Source: an uncultured Lachnospiraceae bacterium
GTDB lineage: Bacteria > Bacillota > Clostridia > Lachnospirales > Lachnospiraceae
Direction: 5' to 3'
Assembly (NCBI GenBank): GCA_902780385.1
Contig: CACZFF010000056.1
Span: forward strand, 1-34,711
DNA length: 34,711 bases
The notes under the pieces were generated by a model. That model worked only from the letters and a program-made list of their open reading frames with translations, ran no database searches and had not been told where the DNA came from. The first letter of the stretch is position 1, and the number at the start of each line of letters is the position of its first letter. Positions 7,113 to 14,479 of the stretch are shown piece after piece. The translations under genes were made by a program, and so were the position numbers.

Positions 7113-9020
7113 TCAGATCGCTGCGGTCTGCTCACGGAGCCACCGGCGTTCCTCTTCGTTGAGAAGAGGTGCGATCTCGGCGTAGACACGGGCGTGATAA
7201 CGGTTCAGCACGCCGCGGGTCTGCGGCGTCAGGAAAGCCGGATCGATCAGCGCAGGATCGAGCGGAACGAAGGTCAGAGGACTGAAGCACAGAAATCTTC
7301 CGTCGCCGTTCTTCGCCGCCTCGACCACTTCCAGGATGGTCTCGATGCGGATCCCGTACTCTCCCTCAATATATACACCGGGTTCATCAGAGACGATCAT
7401 ACCCGGCTCCAGGACTGCTTCCGCCATTCCTTCCGAGAAACGCCAGCGGATGTTCTGAGGGCCTTCATGGACGCCCAGCAGGTAGCCGATCCCGTGACCT
7501 GTTCCGCACTTGTAATCGACAAAAGTGCTCCACAGGGGCTGTCTTGCCAGGATATCCACATTTCTTCCGGTACAGCCGTATAAAAAAACTGCATCCAGAA
7601 GCTGGAGATTGCCGACTGCGGTCAGGGTGTAATGACGGCGCATGTCTTCTGTCACAGGGCCGAGTGCCATGGTGCGGGTGACATCTGTCGTCCCGCGCAG
7701 GTACTGTCCGCCGCAGTCCACAAGCAGCATACCCTCGGGGCGCAGCTTTGCACAGTCATCCTTTTTGGCGCTGTAGTGCATCATGGCAGCGTTGGGGCCA
7801 TATGCGGAGATTGTCCCGAAGGACAGATCGATGAAGTCGCGGATCTCTGTGCGGAGAGAATCCATTTTCTCTGCAGCAGTGTACTCTGTAAGGGAATCCA
7901 CAGTGCCGTTCTCCACGTGCTTGTGGAGCCAGTAGAGGAAGCGGCAGACCGCAGCGGAATCGTCCCGGTAGGCAGCACGGATATTTTTGAGCTCCGTCTC
8001 GTTTTTTGCCGCCTTGAAATCCTCGACAGGACTGCGTTTTTCAAGGTCATAATGTGTCCGGCTCTTTATGCCTGCGGCTTCCCTTCCCTTGGTAAAGGCA
8101 TTCCACAGACGGATGCTGAGGCTGCCCGGATCAAAGAAGACCCGGCAGTCCTCCTGGTCATCATCTGCCGCAGCCTTCCCTGCGTCAGCTGTGCCGCCCC
8201 TGGCTGCAGCCCTCCGATAAATCTCCGGATCTTCCAGAAAAGCGCTCACGCTCTCATAGGGCTGAAGCTCAAGGCCGATGGAATCCGCATAGGCGCGGAT
8301 CTTTTCAGTCACTTCCCGGTCCTGGATGAACAGGACCTGCCGGTCCATGGTCACCAGACCGAAGCTAAGGGCAACCGGTGTGCACTCCACATCGCCGCCG
8401 CGCAGGTTGAACAGCCACATCAGGTTGTCCAGCTTGCTCTCCACATAGACCTGCGCACCTGCCTGCAGCATTTTTTTACGAAGCCTTGCCAGCTTCGATC
8501 CCGTGCTCTCCCCGCTGTATTCCTCTCCCAGCACAAAAGCAGGGTGAGCGGGAAGTGCGGGCCGGTCAGTCCAGATCCCCTCTGCGGGATCATATTGTGA
8601 TACAAACCGCACCTTTTTAAAGGCCAGCTTTTTTCTCAGATTCCGGACCTGACGGACATTCAGACATCCGCCGTCAAAACCAAGTGTGCCGTTTTGAGGC
8701 ATGCGGTCCGCCAGCCACTCGGAAACCGTGGGCACGCCCTCCTCCATCTCCCGATAGAGATCGATGCCGGTCCCTTCCAGCTCTTTCCCGGCCTGGATGA
8801 AATAACGCCCGTCCGTCCACAGGCCGGCTTCTTCCATGCCCACAACCAGCGTTCCATTGGAGCCCGAGAAACCGCTGAAATAATGCCTGGTCTGAAAATA
8901 CGGGGCGACATATTCCGAATTATGATAATCCGCCGTCGGAATCAGAAAATAATCGATTCCCAGGCTCTCCATCTTCCGGCGAAGCTTTCCGAGTCTGTCA
9001 ATAATGTTTCTATTTACCAT
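7113..9020 (-). CDS. M24 family aminopeptidase P-like metallopeptidase
   Basis: This probable Xaa-Pro aminopeptidase removes an N-terminal residue before proline. At 635 residues it matches the long three-domain aminopeptidase P type: two creatinase-like N-terminal domains (about 1-330) and a C-terminal pita-bread catalytic domain. Metal-site blocks are visible: VDCGGQYLRGTTDVTRT, GHGIGYLLGVHEGP, and SDEPGVYIEGEYGIRIET. A poorly conserved acidic insert, GGTADAGKAAADDDQ, lies before the catalytic half. There is no signal peptide, so it is cytosolic. The ATG at 9020 has AGAGG upstream. It follows thrC by 36 nt and is likely co-transcribed with it. A MITE-like element was inserted exactly at its 3' end without changing the reading frame. 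Confidence 0.94.
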   Translation of the reverse strand: MVNRNIIDRLGKLRRKMESLGIDYFLIPTADYHNSEYVAPYFQTRHYFSGFSGSNGTLVVGMEEAGLWTDGRYFIQAGKELEGTGIDLYREMEEGVPTVSEWLADRMPQNGTLGFDGGCLNVRQVRNLRKKLAFKKVRFVSQYDPAEGIWTDRPALPAHPAFVLGEEYSGESTGSKLARLRKKMLQAGAQVYVESKLDNLMWLFNLRGGDVECTPVALSFGLVTMDRQVLFIQDREVTEKIRAYADSIGLELQPYESVSAFLEDPEIYRRAAARGGTADAGKAAADDDQEDCRVFFDPGSLSIRLWNAFTKGREAAGIKSRTHYDLEKRSPVEDFKAAKNETELKNIRAAYRDDSAAVCRFLYWLHKHVENGTVDSLTEYTAAEKMDSLRTEIRDFIDLSFGTISAYGPNAAMMHYSAKKDDCAKLRPEGMLLVDCGGQYLRGTTDVTRTMALGPVTEDMRRHYTLTAVGNLQLLDAVFLYGCTGRNVDILARQPLWSTFVDYKCGTGHGIGYLLGVHEGPQNIRWRFSEGMAEAVLEPGMIVSDEPGVYIEGEYGIRIETILEVVEAAKNGDGRFLCFSPLTFVPLDPALIDPAFLTPQTRGVLNRYHARVYAEIAPLLNEEERRWLREQTAAI

Positions 9021-9056
9021 AATTGCCTCTAAAGTGTCTGTACTCTTGGCCTTACA

Positions 9057-10544
9057 TCACATTTCCAAAAACTTCCTCACTTCCGCCTTCATCCCTTGTC
9101 TGTCGCAGACGATGTTGTGGCGGATCTCAGCCGTGCGCAGGACGTTGACTGCTTCGGGAACAGGGACGCCGGCCTTGTCACTCAGACGGTCCGCGAGTTC
9201 CAGATCAGGGAGATCCGCGGGCTCGCCGAGGGCGCGCATGACACTGTTCTCAAATTTAAAGGGGCTGGCCGTGGATGCGATCACAGCAGGTGTCTTGTCC
9301 CCGGTCTGTCTGCGATAGTCGTCGTAGACAAAGGCGGCTACAGCCGTGTGGGGATCGATCACATATCCTTCTTCTTTATAAAGCTTACGGATCGCCTCCG
9401 CAGTATTTTCTTCTGTCGCATAGCCGCCCGCAAAGTCAGACAGTCCTTCCTTCATCTCATCCGTGATGCAATAGACGCCCTTTTTGCCGAGATCCTTCAT
9501 CAGAGCCGCAGTCTTTTCGGAGCTGTCGCCGCTGATGTGGTAGATCAGGCGCTCGAGGTTGCTGGAGATCAGAATGTCCATGGAAGGAGAACTGGTCAGG
9601 ATGAACTCGCGGTTGCGGTCATAGGTTCCTGTTGTAAAGAAATCAAACAGGACCTTATTGGAATTGGAGGCGCAGATGAGCTTTCCTACCGGCAGTCCCA
9701 TCTTCATGCCGTAATATGCCGCCAGAATGTTTCCGAAGTTTCCGGTGGGGACAACGATATTGATCTTGTCGCCTTCTTTAATGACACCTTCCTTCAGGAG
9801 TCTGGTGTAGGCGAAGACATAGTAGACGATCTGGGGAACGAGGCGTCCGATATTAATAGAGTTGGCCGAGGAGAAAGCAAAGCCTTTTTCCGCCATCTCT
9901 TCACGAAGGGCAGTATCACCGAAGATCTTCTTGACTTCGCTCTGGGCGTCGTCGAAATTGCCGCGGATGCCGACAACGCAGGTGTTATCTCCCTTCTGTG
10001 TCACCATCTGGCGCTCCTGGATGGAGGAGACACCGTCCTTGGGATAAAAGACCATGATCCGGGTTCCTGCAACATCCGCAAAACCTGCCATGGCGGCCTT
10101 GCCTGTATCGCCGCTGGTCGCAGTCAGGATGACGATCTCCTTCTGCTCCGCATTCTTGCGGGCGGATGTCGTCAGAAGATGGGGCAGGATCTGCAGGGCC
10201 ATGTCCTTGAAGGCGATCGTAGGGCCATGGAAAAGCTCGAGGAAATAGGCGCCGTCTGCCTTGCGGACAGGAACGATCTCTTTGTCATCAAAATTGTCGC
10301 CATAGGCATTTTTGATGCAGTTCTTCAGCTCATCCTCGGTAAAGTCAGTGAGCATCAGCTTCATGACTTCATAGGCCACACCGCGATAGTCCATTCCGGC
10401 CAGATCGGAGAGACTTTTATCGAGCGACGGAAAATCAGTGGGAACAAAAAGGCCGCCGTCTTTCGCAAGTCCCATAAGGATGGCTTTCGAAGCAGGGACC
10501 GGAAGGCTGTCCGAACGCGTACTCTTGTATAAAATCTCTTTCAT
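9057..10544 (-). CDS. thrC: Threonine synthase
   Basis: This PLP enzyme converts O-phosphohomoserine to threonine and phosphate. The 495-residue protein starts MKEILYKSTRS at 10544, where AGAGGT lies upstream. A longer frame to 10787 exists, but its extra 81 codons run into a mobile element and do not look like ThrC. The PLP lysine is K113 in FHGPTIAFKDMALQ, and the phosphate-binding loop is TATSGDTGKAA. The N-terminal domain and length match the class of threonine synthase typical of Clostridia and E. coli. It is upstream of the M24 peptidase gene, with a promoter candidate at 10627-10655. No other threonine pathway gene is present. Confidence 0.97.
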   Translation of the reverse strand: MKEILYKSTRSDSLPVPASKAILMGLAKDGGLFVPTDFPSLDKSLSDLAGMDYRGVAYEVMKLMLTDFTEDELKNCIKNAYGDNFDDKEIVPVRKADGAYFLELFHGPTIAFKDMALQILPHLLTTSARKNAEQKEIVILTATSGDTGKAAMAGFADVAGTRIMVFYPKDGVSSIQERQMVTQKGDNTCVVGIRGNFDDAQSEVKKIFGDTALREEMAEKGFAFSSANSINIGRLVPQIVYYVFAYTRLLKEGVIKEGDKINIVVPTGNFGNILAAYYGMKMGLPVGKLICASNSNKVLFDFFTTGTYDRNREFILTSSPSMDILISSNLERLIYHISGDSSEKTAALMKDLGKKGVYCITDEMKEGLSDFAGGYATEENTAEAIRKLYKEEGYVIDPHTAVAAFVYDDYRRQTGDKTPAVIASTASPFKFENSVMRALGEPADLPDLELADRLSDKAGVPVPEAVNVLRTAEIRHNIVCDRQGMKAEVRKFLEM

Positions 10545-10626
10545 TATGATATGGACCTCTCTTTCAGGATGAAGCGGCTGCGGCACAGACCGGATCATTA
10601 GATCATTAGTTTCCGAACAACCATAA

Positions 10627-10655
10627 ACTATATCACAAATCAGCATATAACACAA
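10627..10655 (-). promoter_or_regulatory. Candidate promoter of thrC
   Basis: On the minus strand, TTGTGT (10650-10655), a 17-bp spacer and TATAGT (10627-10632) lie about 83 nt before the thrC start. The -35 match is weak. Confidence 0.45.
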
Positions 10656-10692
10656 AGTAAAAAATGAGAAGGTATCAAGGCGAGGTATCAAG

Positions 10693-10824
10693 GCTACTGT
10701 ACAGACCCACCTGAAACGCGAGGTGTTTTTCGCGCGCTTTTCGCGAAAAACCCGAGTTAAACGGCGAAAATCGCGCGCACAGCGCATTGCTTGTACACGC
10801 CCTCGATAGGGCGTGTACAGTAAC
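10693..10824. mobile_element. MITE-like element, copy 2, with 8-bp target duplication
   Basis: The 132-bp element is bounded by G(C/T)TACTGTACA inverted repeats (11 bp, one mismatch) and flanked by direct copies of GTATCAAG (10685-10692 and 10825-10832). It shares with copy 1 the core AGGTGTTTTT...AAAAACCCGAGT(G/T)AAACGGCG, and the stem between is different but still paired (10725-10734 with 10742-10751). At the right end there is a perfect 11-bp hairpin (GTACACGCCCT with loop CGAT). No protein is encoded. Confidence 0.85.
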
Positions 10825-10956
10825 GTATCAAGGGATCAGGAAGGGATCAGTAAATACAAATACAGGAAACTTTTTTCAAACATTTACACAACTATTGGGT
10901 TTATTAATTTTTTATATTTGTCATATTTGACTATTCCATTCTTGCCTAAAAAGTCC

Positions 10957-10962
10957 TATACT
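10957..10962 (+). promoter_or_regulatory. Candidate -10 box of the symporter gene
   Basis: TATACT lies about 18 nt upstream of the first leader hairpin, giving a predicted start near 10969. No good -35 box is seen at 17 bp; TTCCAT is the only sequence there. The start site is therefore tentative. Confidence 0.35.
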
Positions 10963-10974
10963 CACATCATAAAA

Positions 10975-11058
10975 GTTACGAGACCGGTATCGTAAGTCTT
11001 CCGGAAATTCTTCTTACGGCGGTCTCTAATTTTTAAAAGAGTTGCGAGACCGGTATCG
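10975..11058 (+). promoter_or_regulatory. Candidate transcription attenuator in the symporter leader
   Basis: The hairpin TTACGA-(GACCGGTA)-TCGTAA (10976-10995) overlaps the left arm of a terminator. In that terminator GAGACCG (10980-10986) pairs with CGGTCTC (11020-11026), CGTAAG (10991-10996) pairs with CTTACG (11013-11018), and TAATTTTT follows. The two folds exclude each other. A second copy of the 18-nt motif (11041-11058, 17 of 18 identical) follows. It keeps the loop GACCGGTA exactly and changes the closing pair from A-T to G-C, still paired. The layout resembles antiterminator control by an RNA-binding protein or a riboswitch; the ligand is unknown. Confidence 0.6.
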
Positions 11059-11244
11059 CGCGCAAGAAGTTCATCTTTATCACTTACTTGCTCTGCTGGC
11101 TGCACTGATACGGAAATGACAGCAAATACAGAATACTGTCTCATCTGTATTCAACAAAATGACGGACGGCCTACTGCTTTCTGCCGCAGCATCAGGACCA
11201 AGCTTCACAAAAAGAAAAAGGCATAAAAGAGAGGGTATGTAAAA

Positions 11245-12909
11245 ATGGGATTTTTCAGTTCTTTGGCGTGGATCATCATCACGTTCCTGTTTTTCACTGT
11301 AATGGTAGCTGTTGTTTCAAGTCTCAAGACAAAGGAAGATAATCTTGACACGGCCGAAGGCTATTTCCTGGCCAGCCGCAGTCTTCCCGGTGTTGTCATC
11401 GCCGGTTCTCTGCTTCTCACAAACCTGTCCGCCGAGCAGCTGGTCGGTCTGAACGGCCAGTCCTGGGCAACCAACATGAGCCCCATCGGCTGGGAAGTCG
11501 GTTCCATCTTCACACTGCTGATCCTGGCCTATTATTTCCTGCCCCGCTATCTGAAAATGGGCACAACGACGATCCCCGCTCTGATGGAGGAGCGTTTCGG
11601 AAAATCTACCAAGCTTGTTTTCTCCACCATCATCGTGATCATGTATTCGATCCTCAACCTGCCCGTCATCCTGTACTCCGGCGCGGTTGTTTTCGAAAGG
11701 ATCTTTGATATTTCCGGTATGATCGGCTGCAGCAAATTCGCGGCAGTTGCAGGTCTGTGTGTAGTCATCGGTATTGTCGGCGGCTGCTACGCCATCTTCG
11801 GCGGCCTCAAAGCGGTTGCTGTATCTGATACGATCAACGGCATCGGACTTCTGATCGCCGGCGTCCTGATCCCCTTCATTGCACTGGCTGCCCTTGCAAA
11901 AGAAACAGGCGGCAGCGGCATCATCGACGGCTGGAAATACATGGTCGAGGCGGATCCCGCCAAGATGAACGCCTGGAGCGACTGGAACTCTGCAGAGCCC
12001 AACCTGCCCTGGCCCCTGATCTTCACCGGCATGCTGTTCAACAACATTTACTGGTGGTGCTGCAACCAGTCCTTCGTTCAGAGATCTCTTGCAGCCAAGA
12101 GCCTGAAAGAAGGCCAGAAGGGCGCTATCTTCTGCGGTTTCCTCAAATGCGCAGGCCCCCTCTACCTGATCATCCCCGGCATCATCGCCTATCACCTTCC
12201 CTCCATCCAGGAGACCATCAAGAGCGCAGGCGACTCCGCGATCGACTTTGCTTATCCCGCTCTGATCTCCGCAGTTGTCCCCAAACCGATCATGGGCTTC
12301 TTCGCAGCTGTTCTTTTCGGCGCGATCCTGTCCTCCTTTAACTCGGTACTGAACTCCGCCTCCACCATGTTCACACTGGACATCTTCCGTTCCACCGAAG
12401 TCGGCAAGAGAACCTCTGATGAGAAGTGTGTGCGCATCGCAAAATACTACGGCACAATCGCAGGCATCATTGCCATCTGCATCGGACCCTTCGTAATGTA
12501 TGCAAACGGCATCACGACATTCCTGAACTCGATGTCCCAGTTTGTCTCCCTGCCGATCGTCTGCACCATCCTGGGCGTATTCATGTTCCGCAAGGCTCCC
12601 AAGTATTCTCCCATGCTGATCACTGTCTTCCATGTGATCGTCTACGGAGCTTTCATGCTGATCAAGCCCTGCTATCCCGGAACCACTGAGCCCGTACACT
12701 ATCTGTACGCAATGGCTGTGCTCTTCCCGATCGAACTGATCATCATGTATGTACTCAACAAGATGGGCAAAGATCCCGAATACGAAGTCAAGGATGTGGG
12801 CGCTGTTGATCTGACTCCCTGGAAATACCGCCATGTGGTATCCATCGTCGGTATCATCATTGCCGTGATCATCTACCTTGTTTTCTCCCCGTTCGGAATC
12901 GCTAAATAA
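11245..12909 (+). CDS. Sodium:solute symporter family protein (YidK-like)
   Basis: This is an integral membrane transporter of the SSS family, which couples solute uptake to the sodium gradient. The 554 residues form roughly 13-14 hydrophobic segments. Family blocks include GYFLASRSLPG, LLLTNLSAEQLVGLNGQ, GWEVGSIFTL, FLPRYLKMGTTTIPALMEERFG, GGLKAVAVSDTINGIG, WWCCNQSFVQRSLAAKSL and GAILSSFNSVLNSASTMF. These most resemble the YidK branch, whose members are thought to carry sugars or related solutes. The substrate is not evident here. The ATG at 11245 has AGAGG upstream. It is a single gene on the plus strand, preceded by a candidate attenuator and followed by a strong bidirectional terminator. 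Confidence 0.92.
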   Translation: MGFFSSLAWIIITFLFFTVMVAVVSSLKTKEDNLDTAEGYFLASRSLPGVVIAGSLLLTNLSAEQLVGLNGQSWATNMSPIGWEVGSIFTLLILAYYFLPRYLKMGTTTIPALMEERFGKSTKLVFSTIIVIMYSILNLPVILYSGAVVFERIFDISGMIGCSKFAAVAGLCVVIGIVGGCYAIFGGLKAVAVSDTINGIGLLIAGVLIPFIALAALAKETGGSGIIDGWKYMVEADPAKMNAWSDWNSAEPNLPWPLIFTGMLFNNIYWWCCNQSFVQRSLAAKSLKEGQKGAIFCGFLKCAGPLYLIIPGIIAYHLPSIQETIKSAGDSAIDFAYPALISAVVPKPIMGFFAAVLFGAILSSFNSVLNSASTMFTLDIFRSTEVGKRTSDEKCVRIAKYYGTIAGIIAICIGPFVMYANGITTFLNSMSQFVSLPIVCTILGVFMFRKAPKYSPMLITVFHVIVYGAFMLIKPCYPGTTEPVHYLYAMAVLFPIELIIMYVLNKMGKDPEYEVKDVGAVDLTPWKYRHVVSIVGIIIAVIIYLVFSPFGIAK

Positions 12910-12927
12910 GATTGATCTGCAGGATTG

Positions 12928-13018
12928 TTGTCCGGGAAACTGTGAACCAGGCATCTCTACCGGCATCTCCAATAGTAATCTCTGTGACATCAATATTCTT
13001 ACAGTTTCCCGGAAACAA
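12928..13018. repeat. Inverted repeat downstream of the symporter gene
   Basis: CCGGGAAACTGT at 12932-12943 is perfectly complementary to 13001-13012. TTGT/ACAA pairs extend the stem past a 2-nt bulge. The 57-nt loop makes it a long RNA arm just after the stop codon. It may stabilise the mRNA 3' end, because a full terminator follows at 13035. Confidence 0.6.
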
Positions 13019-13034
13019 TATACAGGCATGTACG

Positions 13035-13091
13035 AAAAAAGGAAACAGGCACATTGCCGCCGCAGACGGCAATGTGCCTGTTTCCTTTTTT
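13035..13091. terminator. Bidirectional intrinsic terminator, 25-bp perfect stem
   Basis: The arms at 13035-13059 and 13067-13091 are exactly complementary, with a 7-nt loop. A-run and T-run flanks allow termination in both directions, though only the symporter gene reads into it. The following gene starts 81 nt later, so its promoter must lie between about 13092 and 13160. Confidence 0.92.
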
Positions 13092-13172
13092 TAAAAATAT
13101 GATACACTAAGTTCGGTTACAACGATTCTTTTATCCATCTAATCATGTGAAGGGCAGTGCGAAAGGAACAAT

Positions 13173-14285
13173 ATGCGTATCATCAGCAAATCGATCGATC
13201 AGGACATATCATTCTCCCTGCCGGATGTGCCGGCAGACACGCAGGAGGTCCTGTTTCTGGATATAGAGACGACAGGGATCAGCCGCGCCAACAGTACAGT
13301 TTACCTGATCGGATGCATTTATAAGCAGCCCGAAGGATGGCAGATCACACAGTGGTTTGACGACACAGGACTGGATGAAAAGATGATCCTCTCCTCCTTC
13401 CTGGTCTTCTGCGGAAAATATAAATATATCATCAATTACAACGGCAACCGCTTCGACCTGCCTTTTCTGAGAGCCCGCATGGAGTTTCACGGTCTTTTAT
13501 CCGACGCGGCTTCTTTTCTGTCCATGGAATCCGTGGATCTGTATGCCTACATTGCCCCCTACCGCCATCTGCTGGGACTGCCGGATTACAGGCAGCAGAC
13601 CGTGGAGGCCTGTCTGCAGACCGGCCGCACAGAGGATGCGGACGGAAAAGAGCTGATCGATACCTACAAAAAATATCTGCTCCTGCCCTCACTTGAGATG
13701 CTGGACATTCTCACGCTCCACAATCAGGCCAATGTCGAAGGTCTCTTAAAACTCCTTCCGCTCTCGGCCTTCTCCCATCTGGAGAAAATGAATGTGACTG
13801 TCACCCGGGCACAGGCCAATATGTACACTGATCACGAGGGAAAAGAGGCTGAAGAGCTTTTTATACGCTTCCGAATGGACTTCGCTCTCCCCGCCCGGAT
13901 CTATGCCGGCGCAGATCACTGCTATCTCAAGATCGAGGAGGACAGCGGGATCCTCAAAGTGCCGCTCTACAGCGAAGAGATGAAGTACTTTTACGCCAAC
14001 TACAGAGACTACTACTACCTGCCCGCAGAGGATATGGCCATCCACAAATACATTGCCACCTATGTCGATCCCAACCGCCGGATCCAGGCAAAGCCCGAGA
14101 CCTGCTACACCCGCAAGACTTCGGCTTATCTCCCCCAGTGGAGTCTCTACCGCACGCCCTTTTTCAAGCGTTCTTTTGAGGACAAGAGCATTTTCTTTGA
14201 ATTTTCGGACGAGATGAAAAAAGACCGCGCCGCCCTCTCCGACTATGCGGCCTATGTGCTCCGGCATATTATTTTCCGCAAGTAA
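13173..14285 (+). CDS. YprB-like ribonuclease H-fold exonuclease domain protein
   Basis: The 370-residue protein has an N-terminal DEDD-type 3'-5' exonuclease fold of the YprB/RNase_H_2 group. Exo I is LDIETTG (D30, E32), and exo II is the YNGNRFDLPFLRARM block near residue 90-105. The exo III site, expected as HNxxDV in relatives, reads HNQANVEGLL here, with Asn at about residue 187 (codon AAT, 13731-13733). The second half (about 200-370) is not recognised as a catalytic domain. The ATG at 13173 follows AAGGA. No signal peptide is present. It is a single gene between two terminators. A role in DNA or RNA processing is likely from the family but unproven, and catalytic competence is uncertain. 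Confidence 0.8.
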   Translation: MRIISKSIDQDISFSLPDVPADTQEVLFLDIETTGISRANSTVYLIGCIYKQPEGWQITQWFDDTGLDEKMILSSFLVFCGKYKYIINYNGNRFDLPFLRARMEFHGLLSDAASFLSMESVDLYAYIAPYRHLLGLPDYRQQTVEACLQTGRTEDADGKELIDTYKKYLLLPSLEMLDILTLHNQANVEGLLKLLPLSAFSHLEKMNVTVTRAQANMYTDHEGKEAEELFIRFRMDFALPARIYAGADHCYLKIEEDSGILKVPLYSEEMKYFYANYRDYYYLPAEDMAIHKYIATYVDPNRRIQAKPETCYTRKTSAYLPQWSLYRTPFFKRSFEDKSIFFEFSDEMKKDRAALSDYAAYVLRHIIFRK

Positions 14286-14356
14286 CCAGGGGGAATAATC
14301 AAATATCAAGGTCAGATATCCAGGTCAGAATGAATGATTTGATTTAAAACAAAAAA

Positions 14357-14403
14357 AGCCCTGCCGGCATTGATCACCAAAGATCACCATTGACGGCAGG
14401 GCT
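14357..14403. terminator. Intrinsic terminator between convergent genes
   Basis: AGCCCTGCCG (14357-14366) pairs perfectly with CGGCAGGGCT (14394-14403). An A-run lies on the left and GTTTT on the right, so it can serve both the plus-strand exonuclease gene and the minus-strand glycosyltransferase gene. The loop contains GATCACC twice. Just before it, around 14303-14328, a 13-nt near-identical doublet is present. Confidence 0.85.
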
Positions 14404-14419
14404 GTTTTCTATTTATCCC

Positions 14420-14479
14420 GGTATTAAATATCTGTATTCCTCACGCGCTGGTATTTAAAATCTGTATTCCTCGCGCAGC
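14420..14479. repeat. 30-bp tandem duplication of the glycosyltransferase gene 3' end
   Basis: Units 14420-14449 and 14450-14479 are similar along their length and share TCTGTATTCCTC. The inner unit contains the last codons (EEYRF) and stop of the GT2 gene, and the outer unit lies past the stop. It parallels the 28-bp duplication at the 3' end of pheT. Confidence 0.75.

Larger units (their letters stand above)
10545..11244. other. Divergent intergenic region thrC / symporter gene (700 bp)
   Basis: This is non-coding. It holds a promoter candidate for thrC (10627-10655, minus), short tandem repeats (an ATCATTAG doublet near 10591, a 13-nt doublet around 10675-10694, and an 11-nt doublet around 10831-10851), MITE copy 2 (10693-10824), an AT-rich stretch, a -10 candidate (10957-10962, plus), and a leader of about 275 nt with a candidate attenuator (10975-11058). 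Confidence 0.7.

Noticed and set aside
10545-10787. N-terminal extension of threonine synthase
   Set aside because: The extra 81 codons enter MITE copy 2, do not resemble ThrC, and the ATG at 10544 has a good ribosome binding site.
11317-13107. 596-codon minus-strand open frame opposite the symporter gene
   Set aside because: It is the antisense of an intact transporter and also runs through a strong terminator. The Asp/Gly-rich translation looks like a frame shadow.
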